A stretch of 64,000 nt of DNA from Armigeres subalbatus. Its lineage: Eukaryota > Arthropoda > Insecta > Diptera > Culicidae. The position numbers and the translations under genes were made by a program. Location of the stretch: assembly GCF_024139115.2 (NCBI RefSeq), contig NC_085140.1:426955781-427019780 (forward strand). Direction: 5' to 3'. Under the pieces are notes generated by a model. That model had not been told where the DNA came from. It did no database searches and saw nothing but the letters and a program-made list of their open reading frames with translations. Of the stretch, positions 1 through 10,153 are shown one piece after another. How positions within the stretch are numbered: the first letter of the stretch is position 1; every line of letters starts with the position of its first letter.

Positions 1-942
1 CGTCGCCGTCAAAAATGAATCGGCGTGAAAATGTACCACGCAGCCGAATATTTTTTAACATGCCGATAGCATTTTCACTGTTAAGTCTATATTCACCTAA
101 TTCCTACAGCACCAAGCTCGTCGCTTCTTTTTGCTAAAATCCGTGCTCAATGTTGAAAAAATAACAAAAATGAAAAACAAATCCAATTTTTTTTCACTGC
201 TTTGTTTTCGATGGGGAATATGGGAGCTATGAGATGAATTCTCGAACCGTTGCCCTACATATTTTCAGCTAAACTCATACGTCATTCAACCCTTTCAGAA
301 CGACTTTTTTTACATTGATTTAAGGTACAGATCTGGGATTTTACGCCCACGTACAGATTTGCTAAAACTAGTAGAGAAAGAACTAAAAAGGTGTTGAAAT
401 ATTTTTTTTTTTCGGATGTCCTAGGTCGTCCAAACTGTTCTGGAGTACATATCTTTGAATGCATAAGAAAATATGTCTAGAAACAAAATGTCCAAAGCTG
501 ATAATATGTCCAAAAATATCAATGAGATCATAAGACATGAAAGTATCGAGTTTCAAATTAACGTAACCTATTTCAGGGTCTACCCGGATCATCTACCCGA
601 TCAACCAAGCACTATTCGTGCAGCGCTAAACATCCCAGGTCCATTGAGCCGATAAGATTTCACTCATTACTTTGAGAAACTACTACAGGTATTTTTGGTT
701 CTCCGAAACGTCCTAGAGTTAAGAACATGCCATCTACCCGATCAACCAATCGACTCATAGAAGATCGATTGTATTATAGACCCTTTTTAGAGCTCGGATT
801 ATGTGATCTAACCCATGAACCAACTTATGAATGGTGTATGATATGATATCCAAGTAGCTTCATTGAGTTGATATTGATATGACTGAGCTACTACAGACCT
901 TTTAGGTTCAACTAAATGTCCTGTAAACAGTAACGATTGAAC
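1..942. other. Gene-free stretch with a decayed tandem repeat
   Basis: No gene is recognised. A phrase beginning CATCTACCCGATCAACC occurs at 590-608 and again at 731-749. Phrases around CTACTACAGG and GTCCTAG also recur, so this is probably a strongly decayed tandem repeat with a period near 141 bp. The reverse complement of the same phrase (TTGATCCAGTAGATAC) appears in the decayed repeat at 18085-18545, so both are likely one family. Confidence 0.4.
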
Positions 943-944
943 TA

Positions 945-1114
945 CAGTCAAACCTCCATGAGTCAATATTGAAGGAACCATCGATTCATCGATATAAAGT
1001 GGAAGAGAAATTCCTTGGAGAGCAGTAACCCAGGAATTATTGTTTAATATGGCATAATTTGCTTCCATGACTCGATATCGAATCATAGAACATCGACTCA
1101 TGGAGGTTTGACTG
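945..1114. mobile_element. pogo/Tc1-mariner-like MITE, TA target duplication
   Basis: This is a 170-bp element whose ends are perfect inverted repeats of about 20 bp, starting CAGTCAAACCTCCATGAG on the left and mirrored at 1095-1114 on the right. Both ends are flanked by TA (943-944 and 1115-1116), the target duplication expected for the IS630/Tc1/mariner superfamily. Subterminal GATTCATCGATAT and GACTCGATATCGA phrases are also mirror-related. There is no transposase, so it is non-autonomous. The CAGTCAAACCTC start resembles pogo/Tigger-type ends, which is inference. Confidence 0.75.
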
Positions 1115-1243
1115 TACTTGATCATCGAAGTCCGTGTACGCAGAACAAATCACAGCTTAACCTTATTGTCATTGTGCATCTTGACTCAAGATTATTTTGA
1201 AGAACCTTTGGACTTTGGATCTCATGTTCATGGAAATCAGGAT

Positions 1244-2215
1244 CATATGCTTATTACACCGCTGATACTGCTGATACGTGCAAAGTTGGATGGCTCAAAA
1301 TCAAGTATTTGGATTGCAGACGAAGTGTCAACCTCGTTTGTGACCTTATACGGATTGAAGCAGGGTGATGCACTTTCGAATTTATTGTTCAACATTACAC
1401 TCGAATGCGCTATTAGGATATCTGGCGTGCAGAGGAACGGCAATATCATCACACAGTCGCATATGCTCCTGGGCTTTGCGGACGATATCGACCTTATTGG
1501 AATCGATCGCAGAGCAGTAGTGAAGGCTTTTGTCCCACTGAAGAGGGAAACGGCGAGGATAGGCTTAACCATTAACTCTACCAAGACAAAGTACATGGTG
1601 GCAGGTAGAGATAGGGGAAGAGCTAGTGGTGTTGGTGCTGAGGTAGTGCTTGATGGGGATATGTTTGAAGTTGTTGAAGAATTTCTTTTACCTTGGAACG
1701 CTTGTGACATGTGACAATGACGTTTCCCGTGAAGTGAAAAAACGTATTGATGCTGCGAATTGGGCCTTTTACGGATTACGTAACCAGCTTAGGTCCCGCA
1801 ACATGCAGACGGAAACGAAATTTGCTCTATACAAAACTTTGATTCTACCAGTGACCCTTTATTGACATGAAGCATGGACATTAAAAGAGGCGGACCGGAG
1901 AGCTTTCGGGGTTTTTCGGGGTTTCGGGTTTTTCGAAGGGAAACTAGAAAATGGTGTGTATACAAAGAAGAAAATATTGTGAATCGTAAAAAATACGGCA
2001 GACTTCAGGGGGCTGGTCTCTTAGTGCGAATGTCAGAAGAGAGAATAGCGGAAACAATATTCAACGGAGAACCAGATAGGGGCCGGCGACTTCGTGGAAG
2101 GCCACGAACACGCTGGCTGCACGCGGTGGAATTGGACCTAGGGACCCTGAACTTTCGGGGAAACTGGAGGAACATCGCCCAAGACCGACGATTATGAAGC
2201 TCTACAATACCCCAG
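1244..2215 (+). pseudogene. RTE-type LINE reverse transcriptase, decayed fragment
   Basis: This is the C-terminal half of a non-LTR retrotransposon polyprotein, read over shifted frames. It shows, in order, the GLKQGDALSNLLFN block, the catalytic box LGFADDIDLIG (FADD in place of YADD, near 1474-1500), LTINSTKTKYMVAGRDRG, then after a frameshift near 1690 LGTLVTCDNDVSREVKKR, the LRSRNMQTETKFALYKTL block, and finally GRPRTRWLHAVELDLGTL near 2095-2160. In-frame stops (for example just after LPVTLY at 1862) and at least two frameshifts make it inactive. Such a product would copy its own RNA at a nicked target. Upstream endonuclease and most of the RT fingers are missing here. RTE clade is assigned from remembered family motifs. 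Confidence 0.8.
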
Positions 2216-2489
2216 ACATAGGTGTATCGACGCTGTAGCCAACCAGGTATCCAGGTAGGTATGTCTACTTCTAAAATTTCTTCAGAAACTTTTGTAAGGA
2301 TTCTTCGAAAATTTCTCCCGTAAGCCCATCGGGAAATCCACAATAAATCCATTTAAGAATTTATACAAACACTTCTTCTGAGTTTCAAACCCGGAATTTC
2401 TTTGCAATATTTTTTCAAGAAATTCTTCATGAATTGCTCATTAAAATCGTTTATGAATTCCTTTGAATGTTCCTACGAAAATTCCGACG

Positions 2490-2551
2490 TTTACGAGGTG
2501 AACCTGCCCAGGGCCGAAAACCTCACTAATAAAGATAATAATAATAATAAA
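2490..2551 (+). mobile_element. LINE 3' end with AATAAAG and (ATA/AAT)n tail
   Basis: The sequence reads GAGGTGAACCTGCCCAGGG, then CCGAAAACCTCACTAATAAAG, followed by a run of AAT triplets. The same kind of tail occurs at 39408-39470 (AGGGCTGCAAGCCTC then AATAAAG) and in weaker form near 42666-42687. Simple-repeat tails of this kind are typical of several non-LTR retrotransposon 3' ends. Whether it is the tail of the RT fragment just upstream is not certain, because about 280 bp of unrelated-looking sequence intervenes. Confidence 0.5.
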
Positions 2552-2559
2552 ATTCGGAC

Positions 2560-3384
2560 GTGAATTCTTCATGAAAGTGGAATTACCCGGAGCAGTGCCT
2601 TGAAAGATTTTCTAGAGAAATTTCCAGGGAAACATTTAGATATATTTCTGGAAGAGTTTCCGCTGATGTTCTTGTAGGTATTTTTATGAGAATTTTCTGA
2701 AGAAATCTCTGAAGATAAAGCGGGAGAATTTCCGAAATAATTTTCATATGATATGCCAAAGGAGTTTTCAATACAATTTCCCAGAAAAGTTCTCTAGATT
2801 TTTCAGGACGAATTTTTGGATAAAGTCTGGAGAATTTTCCGATTTCCAGAGAAATTTCCTGGGAGATTCATGGAGGAATTTGTAAAGCAGTTCTTGGAGA
2901 GATTTTCGAAAGATTTTCGAAAGAAATTTCTAGAGAATCGATTTCCAAAAGAATTTATTTGTGAACGACTTTCCAAGAGAATCTTTGGCGGAATTTTGGG
3001 ATAGGAATTTCCAGGTTAATTTCTGAAGGGATTCCCAGATTAATGCGCGTAATTTTTTTTGATCTATATTTGGCAATTGAATTTCCATAAGAAGTTTTTC
3101 AAGAATTCTTGGACAATTTTTCGAAAAAATTCCACATGAATTTAGGAAGCAAGCTAGAAGAAATATCTTAAGAGTCCTCATGATTATTTCTGTATAGTTT
3201 GCGAAGTAATTTATGGAGTGCTTTTGGATGAATTTTTGGAGGGACTGCAAAGAGAATTGAAGGAGATATGTGACGGGTAATTATTGAAGAAGCTACAGGA
3301 CTTCCCGGAGATTTGCTTTGAAAACTTCCAGGGGAATTCCTGGAGAAACTTTCTTAAGAATTTTTGAAGGGACTACCGGGACTA
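2560..3384. repeat. Decayed GGAATTTCC-type repeat
   Basis: The stretch is made of loosely repeated words such as GAATTTCCGAAG, AAATTTCTGGAG and their reverse complements, with no fixed period. The same decayed family flanks the 23-bp arrays at 24990-27200, 34771-34930 and 50235-50620, and appears here as the old border of the 24-bp array that follows. Short open frames rich in F, K, E and R are by-products. Confidence 0.6.
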
Positions 3385-4555
3385 GCCAAGTTCCTCCAGG
3401 AATTCCTCCGGAAGTTCCTCAAGGAATTCCTCCCGAAGTTCCTCCAGGAATTCCTCCGGAAGTTCCTCCACGAATTCCTCCGGAAGTTCCTCCAGGAATT
3501 CTTCCGGAAGTTCCTCCAGGAATTCCTCCGGAAGGTCCTCCAAGAATTCCTCTGGAAGTTCCTCCAGGAATATCTCCGGAAGTTCCTCTAAGAATATCTC
3601 CGGAAGTTCCTCTAGGAATATCTCCGGAAGCTCCTCTAGGAATTTCTGTAAAATTTCCTCCAATAATTTCTCCGGAACTTCGTCCACAAATTCCTACGGA
3701 AATTCCTCCTTTAGTTCCTTCAGGAGTTCTTCCGAAAGTTTTTCCAGGAACTTCCTCCAGAAGTTTCTCCAGGAATTACTTCGGAAGTTACTCCAAAAAT
3801 TCTTCCGGAAGTTCCTCCAGATGCTCCTCCAGGAAATCCTCTGGAAGTTCCTCCAGGAATATCTCCGGAAGTTCCTCTAGGAATATCTCCGGAAGTTCCT
3901 CCAGGAATTCCTCCGGAAGTTCCTCTATAAATTTTTGTGGAAGTTCCAAGATTTTCTCAAGCAGTTTGTCCAGAAATTCCTACGGAAGTTCCTCCAGGAA
4001 TTCCTCCGGAAGTTCCTCAAGGAATTCCTCCCGAAGTTCCTCCAGGAATTCCTCCGGAAGTTCCTCCACAAATTCCTCCAGAAGTTCCTCCAGGAATTCT
4101 TCCGGAAGTTCCTCCAGGAATTCCTCCAGAAGGTCCTCCAGGAATTCCTCTGAAAGTTCCTCCAGGAATATCTCCGGAAGTTCTTCTAAGAATATCTCCG
4201 GAAGTTCCTCTAGGAATATCTCCGGAAGCTCCTCTAGGAATTCCTGTAAAATTTCCTCCAATAATTTCTCCAGAACTTCGTCCACAAATTCCTACGGAAA
4301 TTCCTCCTTTAGTTCCTTCAGGAGTTCTTCCGAAAGTTCTTCCAGGAACTTCCTCCAGAAGTTTCTCCAGGAATTACTTCGGAAGTTACTCCAAAAATTC
4401 TTCCGGAAGTTCCTCCAGATGCTCCTCCAGGAAATCCTCTGGAAGTTCCTCCAGGAATTCCTCCGGAAGTTCCTCTATAAATTTTTGTGGAAGTTCCAAG
4501 AGTTTCTCCAGCAGTTTGTCCAGAAATTCCTACGGAAGTTCCTCCAGGAACTCCT
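3385..4555. repeat. 24-bp minisatellite with 598-bp higher-order repeat
   Basis: Tandem units of 24 bp each carry two small palindromes, AGGAATTCCT and TTCCGGAA. The variant order of the block starting at 3391 is reproduced from 3989 (period 598 bp), and a third start appears at 4539 (550 bp later, that is 48 bp or two units shorter). The second copy therefore lost two units. Because 24 is a multiple of three, each frame encodes a different monotonous peptide (SSSRNSSG, PPGIPPEV, LQEFLRKF) for up to 436 codons. I take these as by-products, since the pattern is set by DNA units and has no start context or splice signals. Confidence 0.85.
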
Positions 4556-5067
4556 TCTTTTTGCAATCAGCAGAAAACTGAACCTACTATCGTTCACGCC
4601 CTTGGCACAGAAAGGCATAAAAAAATAGTTAGCACATATTGTTGATTGGATTTAGGGCACATAAACCTAACTAAATATCATTCTTTAAAAATGGAGCCTC
4701 TTTCTATTTATTTCGGCTAAATGCTTTGCTTAGAAGAGTGAATCATCTTCTGATTTGCCTAAGCTCTAAACCTCCAATAAAAAAAATAAAAGCCTTTGTT
4801 AGTTTGGGTCCATATGTCCCTAATTATCTAAAACGAACAAATTTCAATTCAGACCGCATCGTGCTTTCGTGCTGTGCGGTTCTTTTCTCTCTTTGCGATT
4901 GGATTTTGAAAACACGTTCCAATTTTTTTCAAATATTCTTTCACCAGGGGTCAAGCCTCAGTCAATTTTTGGATTCATTTTGAAGCAATTTTTTTTTTCA
5001 TAATTTGTTGCGCAGTGAATTAACAACGACAAAGCAAGAGCAAAAAAACAAAGGATAGCATTGAATT
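4556..5067. other. Gene-free AT-rich stretch
   Basis: I see no gene or clear repeat here. It separates the 24-bp minisatellite from the purine-array complex. Confidence 0.4.
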
Positions 5068-5109
5068 TAGGCCGAACGGTCATTAGGCCGAATGGCCATT
5101 AGGCCGAAT
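5068..5109. repeat. Left arm of perfect 42-bp inverted repeat (TTAGGCCGAA motif)
   Basis: This arm contains three copies of TTAGGCCGAA separated by short spacers (CGGTCA, TGGCCA). Its exact reverse complement lies at 9432-9473. The two arms enclose 4.3 kb that includes both purine arrays and the 2.65-kb element. Confidence 0.85.
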
Positions 5110-5674
5110 TGGAACTGGGGAGTGAGAAGTAAGTAGTGCGAAGTGAGGAAGAAGTAGAACGCAAGAAGAAAAAAGGAGAAAGGCGGGAGAAGTAAGAATG
5201 AAGAAGGAAGAAGAAAGAAGGAAGCAGGAAGAATGAAGAAGGAAAAAGGAAGAAGGAAGAAGAAGAAAAAAAAGAAGGAAAAAGAAAGATGGAAGAATGA
5301 AGTAGGACGAAGGAAGAAGTAAGAATGAAGAAGGAAGAAGGAATAAAGAAGAAGGAATAAGGAAGAAGGAAGAAGGAATAAAGAAGAAGGAATAAGGAAG
5401 AAGGAGGTCGGAAGAACGAAGAAGGAAGAAGAAAGAATGAAGAAAAAAGAAGAAAGAAGGAAGATGGAAGAAGGAAGATGGAAGAAGAAAGAAGGAAGAA
5501 GGAAGAAGGAAAAAGGAAGAAGGAGAAGTAAAAAGAAAGAAGGAAGAAGGAAGAAGGAGGAAGGAAAAAGGAAGAAGGAAGAAGGAAGAAAGAAGAAGGA
5601 AGAAGGAAGAAGGAAGAAGGAAGAAGGAAGAAGGAAGAAGGAAGAAGGAAGAAGGAAGAAGGAAGAATGAAGAA
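5110..5674. repeat. Near-homopurine GAAGGAA minisatellite, left part
   Basis: Runs of GAAGGAAGAAGG and variants make the plus strand almost all A and G. The last 130 bp before 5670 are the most regular. Reverse-strand frames rich in S, F and L ([12 protein letters not shown]) stay open only because pyrimidine-rich codons contain no stop. The right part continues at 8323, so this was one array before the 5675-8322 insertion. Confidence 0.85.
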
Positions 5675-8322
5675 CCCAAGTAACACATGAAACTTCATAG
5701 CATTAAAAAAAAATTCAAATGCGTTGCAAATTAGTTGTATCTCAGTTAGTTGCCAACCATAAGTTATAAATATGTGATAGTGTTGTCACCCATGTTTTTC
5801 TTCTCCATGTTATAACTAATGTTTCAATATAATGCAATAAAAACATAAAGTTTGAAATTAACAATAATGCAACCGATTAACAACTTCATGAATTAGTGCT
5901 CTGTTATTATTGAGTAATTTTGAATCTTCTAAACAACAGACGAATTGCAGAGAAAGACAACACCAATCGTAATTGTTTACTTCAAGTTATTCATGTACAT
6001 TGATTTGATTCCAGTTTTTGAGGCCATTGGAATAAATGAGGTCACCGTAATTCTTCCACTACGGAAGCGCAGTAACTTTTACGAGGGTGTTCTCGGATTT
6101 TCCAAAAGTCCTGATTATAATTCCGGTGATTATATGATTGGAACCGACGTCATCCGTGATCCATCAATATCCTCACCTGGGTAAAAGTCAGTTAGCTTCA
6201 CTCGCCTACGATTGTTGTATTATAATACTTACCTTCATCTTCAGAAAGATCAACAGGATAACTATTAGGGTGGTTCAAAAATTAGATTTTGCTCCACAGT
6301 GGTCATCTGATTCTTTACCATGTTCTGAGTGTCCTCTGAAAATTTGAGCTCATTTGGATTAAAACTGATTTAGCACAAGCCGTTTCATGTTTGTATGCAA
6401 ATTAGTATGGGGAAATTTATTTTTTCATTATACTGTTAATGACATTTACCCATTGAGCGCAGGTTAAAAGAAAACCTACATAGCTAAAAGGAATACTCAA
6501 CAACTTTCACTCAGTAAAAACAGCATCTCAATTAATCGTTCCAATAATTAATAATCGAATTTAATCTATACCGTGGTTTTCTGGAGCTAATTGCATAACT
6601 CATCAACAGGCAACATTGCTGCTCGTGGCGCGAAAGATAGCACACACAAATTCAGGCTACTATGTTGCACTGCACATTTCAGTGATGCCCTCAAAGAAGT
6701 TTAACGATCATGACTAAACATTCGCAACCTGTCTTTAAATCGATTACTAATTATTAGGGCGATTAATCAACATGCGATTTTCGTTGGATGAAAGCTGTTG
6801 AGTATTCCTTTTAGCTATGTAGGTTTTCTTTTAACCTGCGCTTAATAGGGAAACGTCATTAACAGTATAATGAAAAAATAAATTTCCCCATACTAATTTG
6901 CATGCAAACTTAAAACGGCTTAAAGTAAATCAGTTTTAATCCAAATGAGCTCAAATTTTCAGAGGATATTCAGAACATGGTAAAGAATCAGATGAGCGCT
7001 GTGGAGCAAAATCAATTTTTTGAACCACCCTAATAACTATTTTCCTTTATTTTTTATCATCTATTTAATCAAACGATGAAATACAACCGGAGTAAAAAGT
7101 TTCTGGTTGTCGATTTGTTATTGTTGCAATGAAACTTCGATATACCTTATTTAATACCTTAACTGACATTAGTGTTCTTTAGAAGTAGCTTAAGTGACTC
7201 ATATGTAACAAAACGTAAGCAATATGGATAGGGTTACTTTATTTATCAACTTGCCTGATTGTATTTGAATTGTGAAGCATCAAGAGTTAATAATATTAAG
7301 ATTACAGCACAAAATTATCAAATTGCATAAAGAATTAGTTACTAATACAGTCCTACTCATAATAACAAATTATTCTCAGGGATATGCTATTCGTATGTCT
7401 ACCCGCGCTATTCAGTCAATTGCGTATCTTGCTCTGAGTCTGGAGACTAATTGAATACTTAACAAAATACATCCTTAGACTTATTTTTTTGTCAAATATT
7501 AGAATCTCAGACAAAAAAAATCTATAAACACGAATTAGCAAATATTTTTTTTACAAATCTGTGGCCTTTTTTGTTTATTCCATCGTGTTGCATCCATTCA
7601 ATTGTATAATAAAGCAATTTATCATGTAACCAAATCGGAATTTAAAAACGTATATGTTAGGTTCAGTTAAGAGGTTACAGAATGAGCGATCATTTGGAAA
7701 AAGTTAAATACGCCCCAGCCATTTCCTATGTGTTTCAGACCAATTTACCTCATCGAGATATTTTAAAACTTTTATGCTTAATTTAGATCCGAAGCGATTA
7801 AACTAAGAAGCGAATATACATTTGGTAACCTTAGACATGATGGCTTGCTGGAAAATATGGCGAATATTTCAGAGGAAAAAAATTAATTTTTATACAATGA
7901 TTTGATGTTTTCCAGTAGGCGCGTGTCGAACACAGGACTTTCGTATACATGTTTACCAACAATTGTAATCCGCCAATAAAAATTCCCAACTTTGAACACA
8001 AAATCAGCACTATAGAATATTTTACTGGTTCCATTGATCATCATAAAACTCTTGTCGGACACAGACACAAGATCGTATTTCCAATAGTTGACTATACTGA
8101 CAGCTAAATTTATTTTTATTTTGCAATATGTTGTATATCACTCATAATTGTGTTGCACCAAAATATCAAATGCAACTTGGTTATGTTTTATATTGACTCC
8201 ACCTCTTGCGCTTTTTCCGTTCTATATGAGTTCTACAAAAGTGTTATAACCATAAATCCGGAATTCAAAATTGTTCTAAATAAATCATAGAAACTTAATT
8301 ATAATTTCATGTGTTGCTTGGG
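5675..8322. mobile_element. 2648-bp element with CCCAAG terminal inverted repeats
   Basis: The left end reads CCCAAGTAACACATGAAA and the right end is its inverse with one mismatch (TTTCATGTGTTGCTTGGG). It begins and ends abruptly inside the GAAGGAA array, which is the best evidence that it is an insertion. The interior is AT-rich and has no recognisable transposase; the longest forward frame (5945-6184, about 79 codons) matches nothing I know. A nested foldback MITE sits at 6265-7033. The target duplication cannot be read because the host array is itself repetitive. The superfamily is unassigned. Confidence 0.6.
6265..7033. mobile_element. Foldback MITE with TTAGGGTGGTTC ends
   Basis: The long inverted arms are about 270 bp each, starting TTAGGGTGGTTCAAAAA on the left and ending GAACCACCCTAA on the right, with AT-rich sequence between. 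The six-base TAACTA at 6259-6264 and 7034-7039 is the apparent target duplication. Arms differ by scattered substitutions, so the insertion is not recent. No coding capacity. Confidence 0.75.
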
Positions 8323-9400
8323 AAGGAAGAAGGAAGAAGGAAGAAGGAATAAGGAAGAAGGAATAAGGAAGAAGGAAGAAGGAAGAAGAACGAAGAATGA
8401 AGAAGGAAGAAGGAAGAAGGAAGCAGGAAGAAGGAAGATAACAGATAAAAGAAGGGAAATGCAATGAGGGAGTATGGGGAAAGGAAGAAGAAAGAAGGAA
8501 GAAGAAAGAAGAAAAAAGAAGATGAAGAAAGAAAGAAGAAGGGAGAAGAAAGAAGGAAAAAGGAAAACGGAAGAAGGAAAAAGGAAGAAAGGCAGAATGA
8601 AGAAGGAAGAAATAAGAAGAAGAAGAAGGAGAAGAAGAAAGAAGAAGGAAGAAGAAAAAAGGAAGTCGGGAGAAAGAAGGAAGAAAATGGAAGAAAGAAG
8701 AAAGAAGAAGGAATAAGAAAGAAGGAAGAAAATGGAAGAAAGAAGAAAGAAGAAGGAAGAAGAAAGAAGGAAGAAATAAGAAGAAGAAGAAGAAACAAGT
8801 AAGAAGGAAGAAGAAGGAAGACGGAAGAAAGAAGGAAGAAGATGGAAGAAAGAAGAAGGAAGAAGAAAGAAGGAAAAAGGAAAACGGAAGAAGGAAAAAG
8901 GAAGAAAGGCAGAATGAAGAAGGAAGAAATAAGAAGAAGAAGAAGGAGAAGAAGAAAGAAGAAGGAAGAAGAAAAAAGGAAGTCGGGAGAAAGAAGGAAG
9001 AAAATGGAAGAAAGAAGAAAGAAGAAGGAATAAGAAAGAAGGAAGAAAATGGAAGAAAGAAGAAAGAAGAAGGAAGAAGAAAGAAAGAAGAAATAAGAAG
9101 AAGAAGAAGAAACAAGTAAGAAGGAAGAAGAAGGAAGACGGAAGAAAGAAAGAAGAAGATGGAAGAAAGAAGAAGGAAGAAGAAAGAAGGTAGAAGGAAG
9201 AGGGAAAAAGAAAGAAGGAAGAAGGAAAAAGGAAGAAGGAAGAAGGAAGAAAGAAGAAGGAAAAAGGAAGAAGGAAGAAGGAAGAAAGTAGAAGGAAGAA
9301 GGAAGAAGAAGAAAGAAGAAGGAAGCAGGAAGAAGGAAGATAACAGATAAAAGAAGGGAAATGCAATGAGGGAGTATGGGGAAAGGTGAAGAAAGAACTT
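8323..9400. repeat. Near-homopurine GAAGGAA minisatellite, right part, with internal duplications
   Basis: This is the continuation of the left purine array. A 317-bp segment is tandemly duplicated (landmark AAGGAAAACGG ending at 8570 and again at 8887). A phrase starting GATAACAGATAAAAGAAGGG recurs at 8437 and 9339, 902 bp apart. Lysine/glutamate/arginine-rich plus frames and serine/phenylalanine-rich minus frames (up to 375 codons) follow from composition and are not called as genes. Confidence 0.85.
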
Positions 9401-9431
9401 CTCATTTTTCACTTTTTGCCTCTTTTTGCTT

Positions 9432-9473
9432 ATTCGGCCTAATGGCCATTCGGCCTAATGACCGTTCGGCCTA
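9432..9473. repeat. Right arm of perfect 42-bp inverted repeat
   Basis: This is the exact reverse complement of 5068-5109 (TTCGGCCTAATGGCC and so on). It closes the composite block. Confidence 0.85.
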
Positions 9474-10053
9474 ATAACCTTTCAATATAATGACCAAATG
9501 GCCAAATGGCCTGACACCGTCCGTATGTGCCCTTAAATAGCTGATACCACCAATTTCAACACCATACAATGGACTGGATCAATTTCTTATGATGTTTCAG
9601 TTGCTTCAGTTTGTTAAACATTCACTTCGACAGCCTTTCAAGTTCAGCCGTATGAGTATTCAGCTTTATGACATTTGACCTTATGTTGAAGTCCTCAACT
9701 ACATAGTGGACAAAATATTCCCAAAACTGTATAAATTATGTCACAAGTTGCTCGCATTTCTTATACCGCGATGCGAAAGGACAGGCAGCATTTTTATGCA
9801 AAGGCGGACAGAAAAGTGTGTCTTCAAGGTAGAAATAGCAATATAGTGAACTTCTGAAATTTGCTGGACGACCAATGTTTGGTAGAGTGAAGGAAGACTA
9901 TTTTAATTTTTAATGCGATGACCAAAACAAAATTTAAAAATTCATACAATTCTAAAGCAACATAATAACTGACGAAATATTGCAGAAAATCTTCTTTTTT
10001 ATTACTACCTTTTTCATATTTTTTTGTAAAAATTAAGAGAGATTTGAACTTTT
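9474..10053. other. Intergenic DNA downstream of the ANCE gene
   Basis: AT-rich and without recognisable genes or repeats. It is the 3' flank of the minus-strand ANCE gene. Confidence 0.4.
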
Positions 10054-10059
10054 TTTAAA

Positions 10060-10065
10060 TTTATT
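10060..10065 (-). terminator. AATAAA poly(A) signal of the ANCE gene
   Basis: On the minus strand AATAAA lies about 90 bp after the predicted stop codon. That gives a short 3' untranslated region and supports the chosen last exon. Confidence 0.6.
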
Positions 10066-10153
10066 TAACAGTCATTATACAATTATACATATCACACAAT
10101 TAAAACAATTATAATCATTTTCATCGAAACATTTAAAAAATAGCAGAAGTGTT

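Noticed and set aside
808..1125. 105-codon minus frame
   Set aside because: It lies almost wholly inside the pogo-like MITE, whose inverted ends explain the sequence.
3318..4628. 436-codon serine/proline-rich frame and overlapping frames resembling a collagen- or mucin-like protein
   Set aside because: All frames are open because of the 24-bp unit; the higher-order repeat follows DNA units, and there is no non-repeat domain, signal peptide or splice context.
5945..6184. 79-codon frame inside the CCCAAG element as its transposase
   Set aside because: Far too short, no catalytic motif visible, and the rest of the element has frequent stops.
8285..9412. 375- and 368-codon Phe/Leu/Ser-rich minus frames that look like multi-pass membrane proteins, and Lys/Glu-rich plus frames
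   Set aside because: They are direct translations of a homopurine/homopyrimidine simple array in which stops cannot easily arise.
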